Part shown: positions 47,167 to 58,590 of the stretch, in pieces
How the letters are laid out: each line of letters starts with the position of its first letter
Position numbering within the stretch: position 1 is the stretch's first letter
Assembly (NCBI GenBank): GCA_021030915.1
Contig: JAGEMR010000007.1
Coordinates: 310,001 to 374,000 of the forward strand
From: Astrothelium macrocarpum
Lineage: Eukaryota; Ascomycota; Dothideomycetes; Trypetheliales; Trypetheliaceae
Direction of reading: 5' to 3'
Length of the DNA: 64,000 bases
Program-made: the position numbers and the translations under genes
Notes under the pieces: model-generated
Told to the model about the DNA's origin: nothing
Database searches by the model: none
Seen by the model: the letters and a program-made list of their open reading frames with translations, nothing else

Positions 47167-48705
47167 ATGCGAACCTCGGCCTCTATCCGCGCCACTCTCG
47201 CTGCCACTGCTCTCTTCACTACCTCCGCCACCGCTCAAACCTACAGCAATTGCAATCCTTTGACACAAGGCGATTGCCCCGCCGACTCTGCCCTTGGAAA
47301 ATCAGTCACCATCGATTTCACACAAGGTGCTTCCGACAGCTTTACACCTCAGGGTAATCCCACATATGGCTCAAACGGTGCATCTTTCACAATCGCCAAG
47401 TCTGGCGACTCGCCTCAATTGACCTCAAAATGGTACCTCATGTTTGGTCACGTCGAAGTCGTGATGCAGGCTGCTCCAGGCGCTGGCATTGTCAGCAGCT
47501 CCGTTCTCCAATCCGACGACCTTGACGAAATCGATTGGGAATGGCTTGGCGGACAAGCTGATCAGGTCCAGACCAATTACTTCGGCAAAGGCCAGACTAC
47601 CACATACAATCGAGGCACTTTTGCTTCTGCCCCAGGCTCCCAATCGGGCATGCACACCTACACAATCGACTGGACTGCCGACCAAATCGTCTGGCAAGTG
47701 GATGGAACCACTGTCCGTACTTTGACTCCAGCCGATGCCGACAATCAATATCCACAGACTCCCATGATGATCAAAATCGGCGCATGGGCAGGCGGTGACC
47801 CGGCCACTAACCCACCTGGTACCGTACAGTGGGCCGGAGGTCCTGTCGTCTGGTCTCAAGCTCCCTTCACCATGGTGGTACAAAGTATCACTGCACAAGA
47901 CTACTCTACCGGCACATCATATACATACAGTGGATCTTCGGGCACTTGGGAGTCAATTCAAGCTGCTGGTGGATCCGTAAATGGCGGCGATACACCCAGC
48001 AGCATTGATTCCAGTGCCCCTGCCGTCACATCTACCTCTTCAAACGAGCCCATGCCCTTCGAGGGCACCCACAAGGACTCATCAACAGTGACTACGCCGA
48101 CAGGATGGCCCTGGGTTGCGACAGCTACAACTCTCGCAACGAGTGCCGGCACGACATACACCAATTATCCTGGTCTACCAAGCGGATGGACAGTCACCAG
48201 CTCAGGCAAAGTTGTGCCTCCGAGCTCGGCACCAGTGAGTAAGAAACTGATCCCGTCCTTTAATTCCCCTTATCGCTTAGGTTTCTTGCTGACGATCCTC
48301 GCCTTCCAGTCGACCTCCCCACCCGCTTCATCTACCTTGTCGTCATCAGCCTCAGCATTGGCCTCTCCCTCCCCCACCGACGCCTCCTCTCCCTCCGCTG
48401 ACTCTGCAGCGGCATCCACCGTCATCACCACCTACAACCAGCAAGGGTTTTCCACCGTTGCTACTGTTCCTATCGGCTGGTCTACCATGTCCAAGAGCTA
48501 CGACTCCAAAGGCTTCCTCATTACTCCTGGACCATCATCTGGGAGTGGGAATGCCGCAGTTTCGACGGCAGCACTGGCAGCAGACAGCCAAACTCTGTCG
48601 CAATCGCAGTCGGTGAAGCGGGAGACGGCAGCAGCACCAACCAGGGCTGTTGCAAGAGGACTGGGCGTTGCATGTGCCATCGTGGGAGGAGTGCTGATGC
48701 TTTAG
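47167..48705 (+). CDS. Crh-type cell-wall transglycosylase, GH16, GPI-anchored
   Basis: Joins chitin to beta-glucan in the cell wall. Exons 47167-48234 and 48310-48705, giving 487 aa after removal of a 75-nt intron. Residues 1-23 are a signal peptide (cut after TSATAQ). The mature start has paired Cys (NCNPLTQGDCP). The catalytic motif DEIDWEWLGG fits the GH16 E-x-D-x-x-E arrangement (DEIDWEWLG in fungal Crh proteins). KWYLMFGHVEVVMQAAPG and IKIGAWAGGDPATNPPGTVQWAGG are typical family segments. After residue ~290 follows a Ser/Thr/Ala-rich stalk and a hydrophobic end (RGLGVACAIVGGVLML) consistent with a GPI signal. The intron is a multiple of three without stops, so an unspliced form would also be translatable. 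Confidence 0.93.
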   Translation: MRTSASIRATLAATALFTTSATAQTYSNCNPLTQGDCPADSALGKSVTIDFTQGASDSFTPQGNPTYGSNGASFTIAKSGDSPQLTSKWYLMFGHVEVVMQAAPGAGIVSSSVLQSDDLDEIDWEWLGGQADQVQTNYFGKGQTTTYNRGTFASAPGSQSGMHTYTIDWTADQIVWQVDGTTVRTLTPADADNQYPQTPMMIKIGAWAGGDPATNPPGTVQWAGGPVVWSQAPFTMVVQSITAQDYSTGTSYTYSGSSGTWESIQAAGGSVNGGDTPSSIDSSAPAVTSTSSNEPMPFEGTHKDSSTVTTPTGWPWVATATTLATSAGTTYTNYPGLPSGWTVTSSGKVVPPSSAPVSKKLIPSFNSPYRLGFLLTILAFQSTSPPASSTLSSSASALASPSPTDASSPSADSAAASTVITTYNQQGFSTVATVPIGWSTMSKSYDSKGFLITPGPSSGSGNAAVSTAALAADSQTLSQSQSVKRETAAAPTRAVARGLGVACAIVGGVLML

Positions 48706-49279
48706 CAAGCGGGATATAAGAGTTTGGAAGCTAATTTTGGGATTCATTTTGTCAATATTGGGATAGCATGAGCGAGGAAGGCTTGGGAACTGGTTATGTT
48801 TAGATGATTAATGACTTGGATAATGATGGGCGAGAAAATAGAACATTCCTTGGAAGGACCATGGATCCGCATTTGGATAGCCGAGGCACTGGATGTGGCT
48901 TGTAATAATTATTGATGTATGTAGATTCAGTTAAATTTGCTCAACAGAATTTCTTGTTTGGCAATGTGCATGGTCCTCTAACTGGAAGGAACAGTTGCAT
49001 TCGTTTCAATCGTCTGCTACGTTTTGGGTACTCACTTTCAGGAACGTCTCCCACTGGAACTTTATCACTGTCCTGACTGGGTCTCTTTGCTTTTCCAATC
49101 ATGACTGTGAAACGCCAGACCAGCCACATCTCCGATGTTCCAAATATTCTCGGAGCTATAACTGATATCTGCTCTACACATCCTTGCAAACACAGTTCCA
49201 ACTACGCATGTTGATACACAAACTTTCATCCACGTACGTCCGCCACATGATCATATTCGCTTGGTCATTGTATGTTATT
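48706..49279. other. Convergent 3' gap between the Crh-type gene and the P450
   Basis: About 570 bp between two 3' ends. It holds the untranslated ends; an 86-codon frame at 48941-49201 minus has no recognisable content. Confidence 0.5.
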
Positions 49280-51011
49280 TCAGTCCACGACCACATTCTT
49301 CGCCTCGGCCGGCCACAATCCTACTTCCACCCCTTCGAGAGGCTGCAACACAATATCGCTTCTCAATTTTGGTTCTACGGGCATCCTGCATTCAATGCGC
49401 TCAAAGCGCTGCAGCAGACGGACCAACGTGTATTGCATCTCCGTCAACGCAAATTGTTGACCGATGCAGATGCGCGGTCCACCATTGAACGGAATATAGC
49501 TATAATGCATGTCAGTTGTGATCCTTTACCAATTAATCATCCCATCCTTCCCGGACTGATAGGACACTTACGTCCAGGATTTGGGCGTCCAACTCTCCCA
49601 TCTCTCCGGCACAAACCTATCAGGATCCAGCTCTCTTTTCTCAGATGAGCTCCACGATTCTGGATAGATATCCGGGCGCCGCTGCATCGTCAATGTGGAG
49701 TACCCAATGGGCGTCCCCTCCAAGACTCCAATCGGCTCGTTACCATCTGGGCCTCCACCATGTGGCAACGTTGTGTCCTTTAGCGCTACCCGCACGTTAA
49801 ACGGAACCACAGGATACAGCCTCAACGTCTCATCCAACACATGTTTGAGATACCGCATATTCTTCAGATCCTCATACGTCGGCTGCCCATTCGGTCCCAC
49901 CGTCTCGAGAATCTCCCTTCGCAGCTTCTTCACCACCTCCGGAACCCTCGATAGTTCATACACGCACCAGCTGAGCGTCGCCGCAGTAGTATCCCTTCCC
50001 GCCAATAACGTCGCCACTAGCTGATCTCGCAACACCGTGCGATCGCGAGTAAAGTTCGCCAACGCATGCAGGAATGTATACCCCTCGTCCGACTTGCTTC
50101 TCTGCTCGAGCTCCTCCGGAGACAGCCGCAGCGCGGCCTCGATGAATTGGTGCACAAAGGCATTCAGCGTCGCCACGTGACGGAGGAAGGCGCGACGCGG
50201 CACAAATCCGTTGAAAGGTCCCGCCCGCGCGATCAGACTCTGGGTATGCTGCACCTCGGTGAAGGCGTGAGCAAACTCCTGGGCGGGCTGCTCGATGCTG
50301 TTGACGGAGTGACCAAGGAGGAAGTCCGTGGCAGCGTCAAGGGTGAAGCGGAAGAAGAGATCGCAGATGTTGACGGTCTGGCCGGGCCTAGTTGGGAGGG
50401 CAGCGATCAAGGCTTGCGTGTGTCGTTCGAAGCAGTGCAGGTCAGAGACACGATCTTTGATGAATTGGGGCCGAAGGAGTTGGCGTGATGTTGACCATTG
50501 GTGTCCGTCAGTGGTGAAGATGGAGTGGCCAAGAAAATCGTTCCATTCCTGTTGGAATTGCTCGCCTTTACCGAAGTCGGTAAATTGGGTGGCAAGTATA
50601 GCCTGGAAAAAGTGAGAATGAGGTTGGGTACTTTTCGAATCTCCATGTAGTATGGGTTTAGGTAAGAAATGGGTAATATACCTTAATGTTTTCCACATCG
50701 CTAGTAAATACGAAACTCAATCCGGCAAGTCTCGTCTCTACTGTGTATGGATTGTTCTTGTTGCCCCACGTGAAGAATATCTTGCGCCACAATTCCAGAT
50801 TCTTGTGCTTGCGAAGATGCTGAACGCCATCCCACATAACATCCACTCCAAACGGAATGTAGTGGGGACGAACAGGTGGAGAGAGACCGAGTTTCGCCAC
50901 TCGACGTGACCTTATGAAGCTAGAGACAGTTTCATAGGCAACGAGAGAGAGGACAATGGCGAAGAAAAGATTCAGAGGCGTTGCATAGTGAAGGAGGCGG
51001 TCAAGAAGCAT
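49280..51011 (-). CDS. Cytochrome P450, CYP52-like alkane/fatty-acid hydroxylase
   Basis: Predicted ER-membrane monooxygenase acting at the terminal carbon of alkanes or fatty acids, with a P450 reductase partner. Exons on the minus strand: 51011-50682, 50602-49572, 49499-49280, with introns of 79 and 72 nt, giving 526 aa. An N-terminal anchor (LNLFFAIVLSLVAYETVSSFI) is followed by a basic residue cluster. Conserved elements are the I-helix LLAGRDTTAATLSW, ExxR in DETLRLYPVVPFNVR, the PERW-type segment DPDRFVPERWESW, and the heme loop FNGGPRICIGQQFALTE with the ligand Cys about C465. FTTDGHQWSTSRQLLRPQF and GEQFQQEW are typical of CYP52-type enzymes from filamentous fungi. The substrate is inferred from family only. 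The gene is not clustered with other secondary-metabolism genes. Confidence 0.93.
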
Positions 51012-51718
51012 AATGGAGTGCGATAAGGATGTTCGGTCGTCAAAAACAGTGGAGATGGACGGCTGCTAAATCAAAAAAAGAAAGGGGGAATTGGGGCACT
51101 GATTTGTGTTCCGGAAATGGGTTTACCAGAGTGACGAGTAGAAATAGCATAGAACATGAACGGACGAAAGAGCGGTGCCTCCATTGTCGCAGCAGAGCAA
51201 GTTGATCATCATGCCACCTATCACATGAATCGGCCGAGGATGCTAGCCAGCATAGATGATTTGGCTGCATGCGGCTTTTGTGCATGGAACGAGGGAAAGC
51301 TAGTGCAAACGGAAGGGGATGGATGATATGCTGTATAGGTGAGTGGTGAGAAGGATTGGCTGGAAAAGAAGCAACAATTGCGGGGCAGTCTGGGCCAATG
51401 GCACCCGTAACAGGAATCCCGGTCATATCATGATGGGGATAATCTAGACGAGAAAGAGGCCTAGTAGATAAGTTATAGAACGGAAACGGAGCTGAAGATA
51501 TCCGTTAAATAATGCAAATGTGCTTGGCTTGCCTGTAGGGTTGATGACTGAGAACACTTCCATGGATGCATTGAAGTGCTCCTGGGAATACTCGGGACCG
51601 CGTTGGAAATTGAGAAAATCAAGAGTCAGAGATTAGGGTTTTGCGTCAAATCAATCAAGCTGAACTGTATTAAGATATATTAGCTCCGAACTTTCTGTCG
51701 TACAGCTTGACTGCATGC
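51012..51718. other. Intergenic region upstream of the P450
   Basis: About 700 bp between the P450 start and the Rqc2 stop, both on the minus strand. It holds the P450 promoter. A 128-codon frame at 51040-51426 minus has no recognisable domain. Confidence 0.5.
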
Positions 51719-54700
51719 TCATCGTGCCCTTTTGCTCCCCCTCCCGCCCCTTCTTCCACCCTTCCCACCCCCCTTTCCTCCACCCTCTCCAGTGCCCACC
51801 ACTCTCACACTCTTCACAGGCACCACCCCCTGCAGCTCCGCTTCCTTCCACCCCTTTAGCAACGCCACCTCCCGCGGCCAAAACTTCTCCCCATCCTCCC
51901 CCTTCTCATCCACATACCGCTTTTGCCCTGCCTTTGTCATCCAACCCCCCAAAATCTCCCGCACCGCTTTCCCCTTCTTCACACCCCCGGGCTGCAACTT
52001 CACCCGATGCTTCGCCCGCCCCAATGCTGCCCAAGGCGCACACACCGGTAGCGCGGCAACCAGCGTATCCGCAGGATGCGGAGCTAATGTAAGTGTATTC
52101 AGCACGCCAAGATCGCGCACACTATTTTCCTCGTCCGCATCGTCATTGCCATCATCGGTCGCGCCTTGGGGGCCAGTAGCCTTACGCAGCCGCGCAACCT
52201 CACGCTCGCGGGCGTCCGCCTGAGCGCGGGCATGTTGGGCACGGCGGCGTTCCTTGGCGGCGTCGGCTTGTTGGCGGCGCTCGAGCTGCGCGGCGTGTTC
52301 CGCGCGAGCCTTGTCCTGGCCGGCCTGGGAGCCGAGGAGGCGGAGGGCGAGCTCGCGGTCGGAGTCGTCTTGGTCGGCGTATTTGGACGCAATCTTCTTG
52401 TTTTTGCCGCGTTTGCCGCGGACTTGGGCTCTGGCAACGGGTTGGGATTGAGGCGTTGTTTGAGAGGAGATGGCAGATGGGGCTTCGGATTCTGCATCAG
52501 ACGCGTCTGAGGGATGTGGCTGACCGACAGACACATGACCGCTGCTGTCAAATACGTCTGAAGTCTCTTTGTTTTCCTTGGTAGCTTCGGTATCTTGGGT
52601 ATCTTGGTCTTTCTCATTTCTGAGGCTTTCATTCTGATCTTCCTCATGATACACATTGGCGTCATGTTTTCTAAACCCTGAGCCATTAGTTTGCAAAGGA
52701 TTAATGTGGGTGGCTTCAGGATCGTCTTCGTTCTCGGACTCTTCAGTATGATCCCTGAGTTCGGTGTCCGGAAACTCATCCTCATCGTCACTCGCTTTTA
52801 GTCCCGTATCAGGAAATCCGTCCTCATCTTCATTTTTGAGATTTGCATCTGGAAAATCGTCATCCTCGTCTCCATCAGAGCTGTGTTCAATCCCTTCATT
52901 GGTAGCCTTATCATAGTCATGATTCTCATTGACCAAAGTCTTCTCTGACCCGGCCACGGTACTGTCACCATCTTGAAGTCTATGTTTCCTATGGTTCACC
53001 ACACTCTCCTCGCTGATCTGAAACATGACCGCAAAGCCCAAGAGTAATTGAGCAGGCGGCAAAAAGTTCTTCTCACCCTTGATATGGAATTGGCCAGGAG
53101 GCAGAATATCTCCAGTTGGGGCAAGCTTGGACACTTGATCCGCACTCACCCACCACGCAGACATGACCGCTTTAGAATCCCATGCGCTTGATGTCGCAAC
53201 GGCCAGATTTCCTGCCTGCGAAAGTGTCGAAGGCGGAATCGGGGCATTTGGATCAGATGCATTGTTTAGAATGCTGACGGACGTTGCCCCTTCTAAATCG
53301 GCATGCACATACACATCACCTTTCCTCAAATACCGTCGAGACAAGACTTCATTCTGCTGGGCATCCCTCCCGCCCAGCACAAGATATCCGTCTGATGAAA
53401 TAAAATAGATGAATTTTTCAAACCAAAACTGATTTCTTACTGGCCGCAATACTTCCTTTTCCTGTTTGAGTCCTTGCTTGAGGTCCTTGGAAATTTTGTG
53501 CTCCGTGCTTTTTAACGCCTTGGCGGAGGCTTGGGCGGTCTTTTCTTCTTTGACGGCAGCAAATCTCTTTTGATCGTAGTATTGGCGCGCGTTAGACCAG
53601 GCAGAAAGAGCGAGATCAATGTCAACCGCTAGCCGCTTTTCCTCGGCTTTGGGCTTCTTTGGATTTGTATTCTCATCATCGCTCTCAGAGGGTTCGCTAT
53701 CGGTGATGTCCTTGTCTTCATCATCAGTGTCGTCCTCGTATTCGGCTAGGAGCAACGTTGCCGTATTCTCATGGAGCTTGAGGGGTAGCTTGATCATTTG
53801 AGCGACAGCATTGTTTCGCGTTCGCTCACGTTCAATAAGACGATCAATTTCGATCCAATCCATGCCCTGTGCTATGAGACCATTCAATGCGGCAGTTGCC
53901 TCTGTGACGCGATCTAAGTTTGCCTCAATCGCCTGCGCCTTTCGCACGTGCAGCTCTTGTACTTGTTGCAAGCCATGAATTCGCTTCTGATGCTCCTGCC
54001 GAGCATGGTCCATTTTCCGTTTCGCCGTGTCTTCCCGCTCTTGTAATCGCGACTCTAGCTTCTGCCCTTCAATACTCGAGAAGAAGTCATCCACAGTTTT
54101 GTTGAAGCCATCATACTCGAGGAATACAGTTGTAGGATCGTCTTGAAATTGCTGAGGCTTGAAAGGGTGGAAATCTTCGTATAAAATTTCTCCATTCTCT
54201 TTATCCGTATCGTTACTAGCGGATCCTGTGTCTTCAGTGGGCGTTTTCCGCTTCCGCTTGGCGAGAATGTATCCTTTGGCCTTGTCCTGTTTCGTGATTT
54301 CTTGCATAACGCTTCGAGCCTCATTGAGCACCTGCAAAAGCTGCTGCAGCCTTTCTTCATTTCCTACAACATCCTCTAAAGCCGTCCCTGTATCGAACTT
54401 CTTCACATGCAAGGCGTGATCGATCAATGTTGGGGGGAACTCAGGCAGAGAAACAGCCAGCGCCTGTCTCAGAGTATTTTGTTTCTTTTTCCTTCCTTTT
54501 TTAGATGATGTATCTTCAGCCAGCTGCTTGTCTATGCTCTTTTGCAATCCTTCCTTTACTCTGTCCGTTGTGAGATCCGGGACACCACCATGGTTCTGCC
54601 TCAAGGTCAAATTGTATTTGAGACCCACGCGCAGCTGTTCATGCTCTAAACCCTCGTTCACATTTCTCAATAGAGCAAGGACATTCAGCTCCGCATCTGT

Positions 54701-55171
54701 AAGGACCACATTCCCTGCCGCATAGAATTCAAGGTATAGCCGATACTGTCCATCTGAAAATTGCACCTCAATAACACGATCGGTGCCGATCTGGGAGATT
54801 GATGTGACACGTCGGGTCTTGAGGAACTTGCGAAGTTTAGAGACGAAGCCAGAGGGGGCGGAGGCAGTGGTGCGAGAGAAGGAAGTAAGATGGCATCGAA
54901 AACCGGACTCGATGAGGAGTTGTTCGCGGTGATCAGGTTTGGCGAATTTCAGGAGGAATATGCGCTCATACGGGTTAGCTTGCAGTCCCCAACAATTGAG
55001 GGGCAACTTACGGAAGATAGGTCGTACGCATTCGAAAGACGGAGAGACGTCAGACTGTTAGATAGCTCGTGGGCGATAACCTAGAGTAATCCGTCATTTG
55101 CCTGGAGACCTAACGAAGTACATGTGGAGGCAGCATACTCGAACATCCAAAGAGGAGAATCTTTGTTTCAT
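51719..55171 (-). CDS. rqc2: Ribosome quality control factor Rqc2/Tae2 (NEMF family)
   Basis: Binds 60S subunits carrying stalled nascent chains with Ltn1, recruits Ala/Thr tRNAs and extends the chain with CAT tails, in the cytosol. Exons on the minus strand: 55171-55139, 55080-55012, 54964-51719, with introns of 58 and 47 nt, giving 1115 aa. The start MKQRFSSLDVR-VIAHELSNSL matches the conserved NFACT-N N-terminus. RNQFWFEKFIYFISSDGYLVL and RYLRKGDVYVHADLEGATS (residues ~540-600) are the NFACT-R hallmark. A long acidic, Asp/Glu-rich region (~700-850) and a basic coiled coil follow. The NFACT-C domain (LAPHPADTLVAALPVCAPW) is near residue 1010. The protein ends with a Gly/Lys/Arg-rich tail. 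A second, short intron separates exon 2 from the large exon at SS-RIFLLKF. Confidence 0.95.
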
Positions 55172-55523
55172 TTTCGCGCTGACGGGAAGGCAATTGTGAC
55201 GTTGAAAGGTTGATGTTTGGTACTTGCAATGGACGGAACAATGCAGCATCTACGTCATAAATGCAGGAACCTTGAAAAGGCAAGGTATGTGATGCCTTAC
55301 TTAAGATAGGCTTTTGCGGTTAGAAAAGGAGTGAAATGGAGTCTGTTCAATTCCACGTGTCTAAACCTTGCAGAGCACTTTGCGCTAATACTGAAGGCAA
55401 GCTACAATATCCTGGCCAACTCCAATAATGCCTCACGCTGCACATGCCAAGCATCCCAGAATGCAGCCGACGTCCAAGCCGGTCGCCTCAGTCAACGCCC
55501 CAACACCAAAACTTGGACCATGC
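55172..55523. other. Rqc2 promoter region
   Basis: About 350 bp between the Rqc2 start and the zeta-COP stop, both on the minus strand. No specific motif is recognised. Confidence 0.5.
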
Positions 55524-56182
55524 TCATAAGCCTTGCCGTAAGCGCTCCTCGAGTTTTGCCTTCCCAAACGCCCATGCATTAAGTAGACCCTGCTCCGAAA
55601 GCTCAATGCCTTTGACTTGTGTAATGTCCTGCACTGGCGGTCGGCTGACTCTCGACGCAACAATGACCGGATCAGTTTCCAGGATGATGCCATCATCAAC
55701 AATTTCGTCAATGGCCAGCGAGACAAGATCGTAATTCTCAATTATTGTGCGTTTATCCGTCGAGTTTCTATATAATATTAGCCATGGTTGGCTCTGCGTC
55801 GGAGCTGAAGAGAGTACTTGAGCAAGATATTCAACGAGTCTCGGAGAGCCAATACAACATTGTAGAGCAGAATCTCGTTTTCATCCGAGCCTCCAACGAC
55901 GTACAACATAACATCGCTCTCCATCTTGAACACTACCACCCGGTTGTCGTACAGAACAATATCGCTCGTCTGCTTGCTCGTCTTTTCCAACAGACCCTTT
56001 TCGAAGGCCTTTTGATCCTTTGCGTTCGGATATGGGTTTGCACCAGGGTAATTCGTAGAATGAGGAGTGGTGCCTACTGGTGGATGGGGTGGAGAGTAAT
56101 ACTTGGCGAGAACGCGGGAGGAATCATCAGTTGAGAGAATCAGGATGGCATTGACGGAAAAGAGCGACATATTTGGCGCCAT
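55524..56182 (-). CDS. ret3: Coatomer subunit zeta (COPI)
   Basis: Small subunit of the COPI coat, pairing with gamma-COP in the adaptor-like F-subcomplex for Golgi-to-ER retrieval. Exons on the minus strand: 56182-55818 and 55767-55524, intron 50 nt, giving 202 aa. The longin-type fold is recognisable from SLFSVNAILILSTDDSSRVLAKYY at the N-terminus, DQKAFEKGLLEKT, DIVLYDNRVVVFKMESDVMLYVVGG, NEILLYNVVLALRDSLNILL, and, after the intron, IIENYDLVSLAIDEIVDDGIILETDP, which is the family signature. The Tyr/Pro/Thr insert after YYSPPHPP is a fungal feature. The gene is divergent from the PPR-like gene, with 239 bp between starts. Confidence 0.95.
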
Positions 56183-56421
56183 AACGAAGAGAGCAGCGCC
56201 CGGATTCGGGCTGGGATATTGCGAGACTCAAATTCCTGGGCCAGTTGCCCGAGAGTAGGTACCTCTTGGTAAGGTGATTAAGGTAGCTTAATCTGTTTTC
56301 TTGGAGATGACCGACACGGAATATCCTCGGCCCGAGATCATCTTTAGACGCTGAGCGAGCTTCTTCCTCTCCACATGTTTGAATCCGTCAAAAAGGCCAG
56401 CTCTCAGCAGCAGCTGTGCCG

Positions 56422-58590
56422 ATGTTGAGGGCCACTCAGAGCCTTCTCTTCAAACGACTATCTCTCAGTAGTCCAATCCAACCCCCACCCCTTGAGCCAG
56501 CTTTCACTCGGAGGACGTTCACTAGCGAATCAAACACTCCGGTGAGACATATTTCGCCCTTGATCAGACTCCAATATATCAAGGGCGAACGAGATCATGA
56601 GGGCGAAGGTCTTGTGCGGAATTTGCGTGGCAACGTCCGCTTGTTTCGCAAGCAGGTTGTCAAGTCGCGGAGCGTACACAAGCTGGTGTCTGGAAGCAAG
56701 TCGAAGCTTAATCGTAAAAAGCGCAACGAAGAGATTGATAGCGAACGGCATGACTCGTTAGTTCGCAAACGTCACGCCGCCCTCAATTATGCTTTGGCCG
56801 CAGAAGACTTGGAAGCTGTGAAATCTTTATACCGAAGTGCATTGCCACTAATCTCCCCTTCCTGCACCAAGAGTATCACACAGCTTCTCCATCAAACATA
56901 CCGCCAAGCCGCTCAAAAAGATGAACAACTTCCTTGGCTGCTTGACTTTGCCTTGCAAATGATTTCTGATTTAAATTCCGGAAAGCTGGCTCCTCATCCC
57001 TGGGCTGTTATCCATCTCCTCGGCTTCTTCAAGGAATCGGGAAGATTCCAAGACGGTGTTGATCTGTGGAATCTTGTCGCCGACAAAGATGAACGTTATC
57101 TCGTTCAATCTACCTATGGCGCCATGATTGAGCTTTTGGCTGATCGTGGTGATAGTTTAGCCAGTCTTGAGGAGCTGTACAAACTTGGTCTCAACTCATC
57201 AGATGGTGCTTTCGCCCAGTATCATTTTACACCCAATGCCCTCACCCACGACCGATCAAAAAAGTCAAATACACAAAAACTACCCTTGGCCTTGTTACAA
57301 GGAATATATGTGGCACGACTTAAACACGGCGATGTGCAAAACGCATACCTTGCTCTGGATACCGTCTTGCGACTGGCACCCGAAAGCATTCCACATCGCT
57401 TCTTCCACCTGCCCATATTTATACGGCCGGCAATTGAAGGATATGTCACCTTTATATTGGCGTGCCGCATGGGAGTCGATATAGGTCCGGGACCTTTGCG
57501 CATTCTGCTTTCGAAAATGAATCTAATTTCCGAAGAGGGAGTGCAACACAGGATGCATTTCAATTTTATCAGGGACAAGCAGAATTTACTAGAGGCAATG
57601 CTCCACGCAGTTGTCTCATTTTCTGCAATCGGGGGTCAGCTTACTATTGAACATCAACGAGCTCTAAACGCCGGCATAAGACACACAATATGGAATAAAG
57701 CTATTTTTGGACATCCGAACGAGCACGCAAAGGCTGCAAAGTCTGTGGAGTCAATGTTAGTCGGTGTTGCCGAGTTGTTCTCTCAGCAAGGTGTGCCGCC
57801 TGATGCATATACCTTCTCGTCCATGATCATCGCCGCTGCGTACGCAGGAACATCGAGCATCAACGCTATCCTTCAGAATCTATCGTCGCTCAATATCGAT
57901 CCGAACGTATATGCCTACCAAGCAATCCTACTCGCTGCCGGTGACGAAAAAGACCGTAATCTTCTTCGGCAGACTTGGCAGTACCTACGTGAGATGCCTC
58001 ATGATGATCCCCGTTCTCATGGCCGCAGTTGGTGGTCGCTCGCTCGTGCTTGCAAGACGGCCGACTATGGCGTGTACGCAAAAGAAGAAATGAGCCGCGG
58101 ATCAAATGCCATAACCCTGGATGCAAAAACAAGGGAACATTACCTAAAATTTTTAGAAGAACCAGCGGACACCTCGGATCCAGTTCCAAATCATGATAAA
58201 CTTGACCGACCTGCTCAGATCGTCAAGGAGAATTGGAGCCTTCATCGTTTCATCGTTGACTCCATTGAGTGGCTGAAATCCGGAAAGCGATACAACGAGG
58301 ATTTGCCAGCTACTTTTCTCTTGGGCAATCCGCTTAGGAACGAGGTCAGCGACGAAGATCAACGGGCCGTATATGACACTCTTACAGCAGGTTCGACGTT
58401 TGCAGATTCACAACCAGATATAAATGCTGTGGGAATCCCATTCGATCAGCTAAGATTCGAGAATTGGAAGTCGATAAATGAACTGATTTTTCAAGCCACG
58501 CATGGTTCCCTACAAACTAGACGGCTTTCGGATTCGACAACCCTAGAGAAGGCCAAGGACATTATATTCAAGCTACGCGGATTAACGTAG
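56422..58590 (+). CDS. Mitochondrial PPR-like protein, probable complex I assembly factor CIA84 homologue
   Basis: A single exon of 722 aa; the in-frame GTG six bases earlier is not needed. The N-terminal ~40 residues are rich in Arg, Leu and Ser with few acids (MLRATQSLLFKRLSLSS), fitting a mitochondrial presequence. The rest is alpha-helical with PPR-like segments such as HPWAVIHLLGFFKESGRFQDGVDLW, STYGAMIELLADRG, QGIYVARLKHGDVQNAYLALD and PPDAYTFSSMIIAAAYAG. These resemble the fungal complex I intermediate-associated protein 84, needed for membrane-arm assembly in Neurospora. That identity is from recalled family features, so I leave the symbol empty. It could instead be another mitochondrial RNA-metabolism PPR protein. 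Confidence 0.85.
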   Translation: MLRATQSLLFKRLSLSSPIQPPPLEPAFTRRTFTSESNTPVRHISPLIRLQYIKGERDHEGEGLVRNLRGNVRLFRKQVVKSRSVHKLVSGSKSKLNRKKRNEEIDSERHDSLVRKRHAALNYALAAEDLEAVKSLYRSALPLISPSCTKSITQLLHQTYRQAAQKDEQLPWLLDFALQMISDLNSGKLAPHPWAVIHLLGFFKESGRFQDGVDLWNLVADKDERYLVQSTYGAMIELLADRGDSLASLEELYKLGLNSSDGAFAQYHFTPNALTHDRSKKSNTQKLPLALLQGIYVARLKHGDVQNAYLALDTVLRLAPESIPHRFFHLPIFIRPAIEGYVTFILACRMGVDIGPGPLRILLSKMNLISEEGVQHRMHFNFIRDKQNLLEAMLHAVVSFSAIGGQLTIEHQRALNAGIRHTIWNKAIFGHPNEHAKAAKSVESMLVGVAELFSQQGVPPDAYTFSSMIIAAAYAGTSSINAILQNLSSLNIDPNVYAYQAILLAAGDEKDRNLLRQTWQYLREMPHDDPRSHGRSWWSLARACKTADYGVYAKEEMSRGSNAITLDAKTREHYLKFLEEPADTSDPVPNHDKLDRPAQIVKENWSLHRFIVDSIEWLKSGKRYNEDLPATFLLGNPLRNEVSDEDQRAVYDTLTAGSTFADSQPDINAVGIPFDQLRFENWKSINELIFQATHGSLQTRRLSDSTTLEKAKDIIFKLRGLT

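Noticed and set aside
51715..52510. Long plus-strand open frames rich in Pro, Ser and Ala
   Set aside because: They are mirror frames of the low-complexity C-terminal part of Rqc2.
52099..52791. A 230-codon minus-strand frame rich in Lys, Pro and Ala
   Set aside because: It overlaps Rqc2 in another frame on the same strand and reflects the repetitive acidic region.
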